Positions 60,049 to 64,000 of a stretch of DNA of 64,000 nt are shown piece by piece. Below the pieces are notes generated by a model. The model was not told the origin of the DNA. It saw only the letters and a list, made by a program, of their open reading frames with translations, and ran no database searches. Positions within the stretch are counted from its first letter, which is position 1, and each line of letters begins with the position of its first letter. The translations under genes and the position numbers were made by a program. The DNA lies in assembly GCA_031761405.1 (NCBI GenBank), contig JASEVX010000080.1:1-64000 (forward strand), written 5' to 3'. The DNA is from Serripes groenlandicus (lineage: Eukaryota > Mollusca > Bivalvia > Cardiida > Cardiidae).

Positions 60049-60858
60049 ATGCCCCCTTTCGAAGAAGAGGGGGTATATTGCTTTGCACATGTCAGTCGGT
60101 AGGTCGGTCCGTCCGTCGGTAGACCAAAGCTTGTCTGATTGATAACTCTACAATGCCTGGACCTATGGTCCTCAAACTTGGAGGTTGGGGGTGAACAGTA
60201 GATGACTCCTATTGATTTTGAGGTCATTAGGTCATAGGTCAAGGTCACAGTGACATTGAACACGAAAAGCTTGTCCGAGTGATAACTTGAAAATGCCTGC
60301 ACCCATGGCCCTCAAACTTGACATGGAGGCTGGGAGTGACCGATAGATGACCCCTATTGATTTTGAGGTCAAAGGTCAAGGTCACAGTGACATTGAACGC
60401 GAAAAGCTTGTTAGAGTGATAACTTGACAATGCCTGAACCTATGGCCCTCAAACTTGACATGGAGGTGACCAGTAGATGACTCCTATTGATTTTGAGATC
60501 ATCGGGTCAGACGAAAAGCTTGTCTGAGTGGTAACTTGACAATGCCTGCATCCATGGCCCTCAAAAGTGACATGGTGGCTGGGGGTGACCAGTAGATGAC
60601 CCCTATTGATTTTGAGCCTTATATTGGCTTTAGTGAACACTTTAAAAAATCTTCCCCTCCCAAACTATTTGGCTGATTTTCAAATAATTTTGCAGAAATG
60701 TTCCTTCGGTGACATTCTACAAGATTTGTTCAAGTCATGTTCATTGGTCGCAAAAACATGGCCACCAAAATGAGTTATGGTGGTTGACTGTTTGGTTGAT
60801 ATGACAAATCACATAAATCAGGTGAGCGATCAAGGGCCATCATGGCCCTCTTGTTTCA
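60049..60858 (+). mobile_element. Core-repeat element, hybrid ends
   Basis: 5' cap ATGCCCCCTTTCGAAGAAG, AGGGGGTAT (stem) and a GTCGGTAGGTCGGTCCGTCC tract. Units with AAAGCTTGTCTGAGTGATAAC, GACAATGCCTGAACCTATGG and TGACTCCTATTGATTTTGAG; ATTAGGTCATAGGTCAAGGTCA near 60224 is a cluster of AGGTCA half-sites. From about 60617 the sequence switches to the AGCTCACC family and ends CAGGTGAGCGATCAAGGGCC, ATCATGGCCCTCTTGTT. Probably one element inserted in or fused to another. Confidence 0.65.
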
Positions 60859-60922
60859 AAAGTTGTCTTCTGCAGATGCATTTAAATGCATTTATAAGTG
60901 GGAAAAGGTTAAGATACTACTG
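60859..60922. mobile_element. TTAA MITE, right end
   Basis: TCAAAAGTTGTCTTCTGCAG and a GTGGGAAAAGG terminus followed by TTAA. The left half is not adjacent. Confidence 0.55.
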
Positions 60923-60998
60923 CAGTTTGGATAGTGCTTGCCACTTTAGCTTTAGTACAACTAGTGATCAGTTTAAACTTTTTTGCTTTGTTTTGCAG

Positions 60999-61173
60999 AT
61001 CGCAAACAGCTTCAAGATGTTTCTACATCTCCTGAGACCATGTAATGTCCGGTTAACCTTCAGACGATTGATGAGTCTTCTAGTGGCAGATTTTAATGTA
61101 GTTGGGTCAAACAAGCGTAAATTTAAGAATTTAGTTTACACTGAATTTTTGACTTATGTCAGAGAAGTTAGCA
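60999..61173 (+). CDS. Exon 5: HECT C-lobe start
   Basis: The acceptor is TTGTTTTGCAG, phase 0. It encodes IANSFKMFLHLLRPCNVRL, TFRRLMSLLVADFNVVGSNK and RKFKNLVYTEFLTYVREVSS. The FLHLLRP and GSNKR.FE/K..VY..F..Y.REV pattern belongs to this HECT subfamily. The donor is GTTAGCA/GTAAGT, phase 1. Intact. Confidence 0.88.
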
Positions 61174-62139
61174 GTAAGTAGAGTTCAAACTCACCTGATA
61201 TGGGCTGACCTGAATAGAAAAAAACAGTTAGGATCAGAGGACCACAATATCTCTCCTCTTAATCAATCAAACCCTATGTTGCGGGTGAGACAATTCTTTT
61301 GAGTACCCACAACATAGGGTTTGAGTGTCAAATAAGGATTTTAGAATATGAAAAATTTCCCTTATCTAGTCAGCTCTGTAGGATCAAACATGCTAAATTT
61401 ATTTCAAACCTTCCCTTGAAACATAAAACTCTTCATACTTCAGAATATTTGATAAAAGTGGAAATGGGACAATTGTATCAAAATTTATTTTAATGCCTTT
61501 TGAGCATGTAAATGGTGTACAGCTTATATAACTTTACTAAAAGCACTATACTTCATAGTAGTTTTAGACTTGTACTTAATTAAGAAATACAATGTAGTGT
61601 GAAATACATTTTTACCTGTAGATTATGAAATGAGTTAATAAGCCAATTGCCTAGATTGCTGAATCAAGTGTCTTGTTTAAGTTATCAATTCTCACATATT
61701 GCAAAACATAATGCCTTTAACTATAAGGCCCACTTGTATGAACTATCAACAAATATAATATAAACATGTAGTTTCCTATTATATGTTATGGACAGAAAGT
61801 TTCCTCTTACATTTTCATTAGTAAATTATACTTGTTAAGTTCAGAAGAACAAGAAACAAGTAAATATTATGGTCCTAAACAGTTTAAAAACACATGTATA
61901 TATACTATTAATCAGGAAAAAGAAACTGCCCATAAGGAAAAATGTTAAAACACAATCCTAGATCAATGGAAAGTACTGGACCTTCATTTGGAGTTGGTTT
62001 ATGAATTTGAAGAGTAGCCTTTCTAAACGGTGACAGTTATTCACAGTTAGCCATAACCTAAGCTTCGACTGTTTATTTGTCTTGCTTAGAAATGTTATGT
62101 CTATAGCCCTATATGGATGTATATGAGATTTATAGGGAC
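61174..62139. other. Intron 5, left part with a foldback
   Basis: Contains an inverted repeat at 61267-61324 (TCAAACCCTATGTTGCGGGT against its inverse, 19 of 20 pairs, 18-nt loop). The rest is AT-rich with nothing recognised. Confidence 0.6.
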
Positions 62140-62515
62140 ACTTTGAAAATCCTCTTGTCTGAAACCAAAACGCCGATAGCTTAGATATTTGGTATGTAGT
62201 ATTGTCTAGTAGTCCTCTACCAAGATTGTTCAAATTATGCTCCTGTCAAAATTGGCCCCTACCCTGGGGTCACCTATTTTACATAGAGAGATATAGGAAA
62301 AACTTTGAAAATCTTCTTCTCAGAAACAGACCTATCAGTTTTCTCATGTCATATTAATTTGACAAAAGACAGACAACATTGGTTGGGTTATTTGCCTTGT
62401 GACAAGTGGAGCTATACTTGACTCTGGGCCTCTTGTATAAGCTTACCTGATCGCATTACAAATCATATTGCATAACTCAGCTGAGTGATCCAAGGCCATC
62501 ATGGCCCTCTTGTTA
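62140..62515 (+). mobile_element. 3' part of an AGCTCACC-family element
   Basis: Core like 58167-59191 (AATCCTCTTGTCTGAAACCA, AGATATTTGGTATGTAG, CTACCAAGATTGTTCAAATT) and an end CAGCTGAGTGATCCAAGGCC, ATCATGGCCCTCTTGTT. The start is missing. 62516-62696 is the intron end with acceptor ATATTTTCAG. Confidence 0.65.
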
Positions 62516-62696
62516 AATGATATGTCCGAACTTAAGCAGGAGATGCTCAACATTACTTTTGGTCCCAGTCTGGACATTGCATCATTTGGCTCCATGGTCA
62601 CATGTTCAAAAATGTTTAATTAAAAACAGGTGTCTGAAAAAATAAACTATGTTTCCAACAGTGTTTCATGCTATTGTTCTTGAAATATATTTTCAG

Positions 62697-62956
62697 GTGG
62701 AAGACGAGAAGGGGTGTCAATACATGAAGTTTTGCAGTTTATCACTGGAGCAGATGCAGAGCCAACTCTTGGATTTGGCATTTCTCCCTCGATATCATTT
62801 GTTGAATACAGTAGTTCATTCTTGCCAACTGCAAATACATGCATAAACAGACTGTTATTACCTTGACCAACAAACAGTGTGTCACTTCCAAAACGAAATG
62901 TTCTCTTTGAAATGTATGACTTAGCTTTCAGAAATACTTATTATGGCTTGATGTGA
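62697..62956 (+). CDS. Exon 6: HECT catalytic cysteine and C-terminus, with in-frame TGA
   Basis: With the phase-1 base of exon 5 it reads GRREGVSIHEVLQFITGADA, EPTLGFGISPSISFVEYSSS and FLPTANTCINRLLLP. The Cys at 62840-62842, in TCxxxLxLP, is the HECT ubiquitin-accepting residue. TGA follows at 62864-62866, then 29 more codons in the same frame up to TGA 62954-62956, ending DLAFRNTYYGLM. HECT proteins end with an aromatic residue four from the C-terminus (usually Phe, as in GFGxx); YGLM fits that place. So the first TGA probably interrupts the original C-tail rather than being the ancestral stop. Confidence 0.85.
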
Positions 62957-63415
62957 CTGCATTTGTATTAAATGAACATGTGAACTAACAACTTCCATCA
63001 TTTAAGGAAACAAATCTGCAGTAAACCTAACAGCCTAGTTTGCCATCGCAACATATTTAAACTACTTTATTTGTAATTTGTGTAAATTTATAACATAAAA
63101 TTGATTGATTAATCTAAAAAGATTTTTTGACATTATTTCAAAGGTTCCAGAAATTTGCAAATTTCCAAGAGGATCAGTTCTAGCAAGTCATTGTTGGAGT
63201 ATGCATCCAAGTCAATTTCTATTCAAAAACATTTCATTGTGTCTATACTTATAATTGAGTAAATTTTTGTTTACATAAAGATTATTGTATGTTTGAGAAT
63301 GTATTTGGTCATTCTTTATGTTTGTTTTCTTGTTTTCATGCAGTTCACTTATTCACAAGTAATATTTAATCTTATTACAAAATGTTCAGTTTAATCTAGA
63401 ACTATTTCATGTTTT
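62957..63415 (+). other. 3' flank / presumed 3' UTR
   Basis: AT-rich sequence with no coding signal. No canonical AATAAA was found in the first ~450 bp after the stop. Confidence 0.4.
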
Positions 63416-63640
63416 CTAAACCCTTTCCAAGATACAAGAAATCTGCAGCAGACGACTTTGAAAACATCTAGGAAAAAATAGGGAAAATCTCTATAAATGA
63501 AGGTATGATTACTGAAAAAAAAGTTGAAAACATTGTGACAAATGGAGAAATTGCTTGTTTTGAGTAATTTCTCTTTTTGTTACAATGTTTTAAAAAGTTG
63601 TCTGCTGCAGAGGCGTCTAGAAGTCAGAAAAATGTCATTA
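63416..63640. mobile_element. TTAA MITE, near-complete
   Basis: TAAACCCTTTCCAAGATACA, AATCTGCAGCAGACGACTTTG, central foldback GACAAATGGAGAAATTGCTT against GAGTAATTTCTCTTTTTGTT, then AAGTTGTCTGCTGCAGAGGC. The flanks are not intact TTAA. Confidence 0.65.
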
Positions 63641-63683
63641 GGCTTGCCAAAGACTGAAATTACATTTTTTTCTGAGCTAGTTT

Positions 63684-63689
63684 AATAAA
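63684..63689 (+). terminator. Possible polyadenylation signal
   Basis: AATAAA, about 730 bp after the last stop of the HECT gene and beyond a MITE. Placement is uncertain; a chance match is quite possible in AT-rich DNA. Confidence 0.25.
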
Positions 63690-64000
63690 AGCTGACATGA
63701 AATGTATGTCAAATGAGTTTACAATATCTCATGTGATTTATTTTGATTATTACTTTTCAACTTTAGAATTATGCAGTCTTGTAGACAATAGTTATTTTTC
63801 ACAATAACTTGAAATAGCAGATATAGTAATACTTAGAGTCCTAAGATTCTTCTTGGAGATTATGTTTAAACAATTATTTGTGTGAACTATTAGACCAGTG
63901 CCATTTTGATGAAGGGTCAACCAACTCAGTTCAGGCAAAAAGTACACTAACTTGACAGGGTTCACAAAGGGTCTGTACAAACTTGAAAAGTGTTTGAACT
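63690..64000. other. No feature seen
   Basis: AT-rich DNA to the window end. Short minus-strand frames have no recognisable motifs. Confidence 0.4.

Larger units (their letters stand above)
43139..62956 (+). other. Gene model: SAM / UBZ-like / HECT E3 ligase (G2E3-like), damaged copy
   Basis: Exons 43139-43331, 52459-53526, 54258-54295 plus 55634-55728, 59322-59455, 60999-61173 and 62697-62956. All junctions have GT donors and AG acceptors, and the phases agree (1, 0, 1, 0, 1 at the five introns). The order is SAM domain, TWT-type domain, CCHC zinc knuckle, acidic/Ser-rich linker, HECT. Expected length is about 650 residues. HECT proteins accept ubiquitin from an E2 on a cysteine and pass it to substrates; the SAM domain suggests self-association or partner binding. 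Lesions: a frameshift in exon 2, an element within exon 3 and an in-frame TGA in the last exon. It may be a young pseudogene or a gene with assembly errors. Introns are filled with mobile elements; intron 1 is 9.1 kb. Confidence 0.8.

Noticed and set aside
43139..62956. Selenocysteine at the in-frame TGA of the HECT gene
   Set aside because: No reason for Sec at this tail position, and other lesions in the same gene make a nonsense mutation or sequencing error simpler. No SECIS-like element was identified by eye.

Overview
This window is nuclear DNA from an animal with a large, repeat-rich, AT-rich genome. It is most likely a bivalve mollusc. The case rests on tRNA-derived SINEs with a CGGCGTTAAA-type tail, many hairpin-capped elements with tandem cores (pearl-like, as known from bivalves), and an intron-containing SAM/HECT gene of a type expanded in molluscs. 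There are no bacterial-style operons, rRNA genes or functional tRNA genes. The species assignment is inference.

Layout. Positions 1-22754 are three unrelated satellite arrays lying end to end: a 145-bp satellite (1-12681) carrying a SINE fragment and three copies of one LINE 3' end; a ~360-bp satellite (12682-19420) that contains part of a dispersed MITE; and a ~28-bp unit organised in 484-bp higher-order repeats (19421-22754). Positions 22755-43025 are a mosaic of TTAA-flanked foldback MITEs, minus-strand SINEs, a 4.2-kb array of repeated 'ggcggccatttt' blocks (25943-30128) between two copies of a 139-bp repeat array, core-repeat elements rich in AGGTCA half-sites, a GA microsatellite, a 72-bp palindrome and a 21-bp minisatellite.

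Positions 43139-62956 hold one plus-strand gene that I could assemble exon by exon with consistent splice phases. It encodes a SAM domain, a TWT-type domain, a UBZ4-like zinc knuckle and a C-terminal HECT ubiquitin-ligase domain with its catalytic cysteine (G2E3-like family). Its introns are filled with mobile elements. This copy has three lesions: a frameshift near 53050, a 1.34-kb hairpin-capped element inside a coding exon (54296-55633), and an in-frame TGA (62864) thirty codons before the conserved HECT end. It is either a decaying paralogue, a copy with assembly errors, or a gene in which the inserted element is spliced as a new intron: the insertion starts with GT, is followed by CAG, and splicing would keep the frame.

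The most interesting themes are a shared terminal architecture of the core-repeat elements (complementary subterminal repeats, 3' hairpin, CTTG, insertion at T-T, with empty sites reconstructable inside this window), the HECT exon interrupted by such an element, and a MITE that seeded a satellite.
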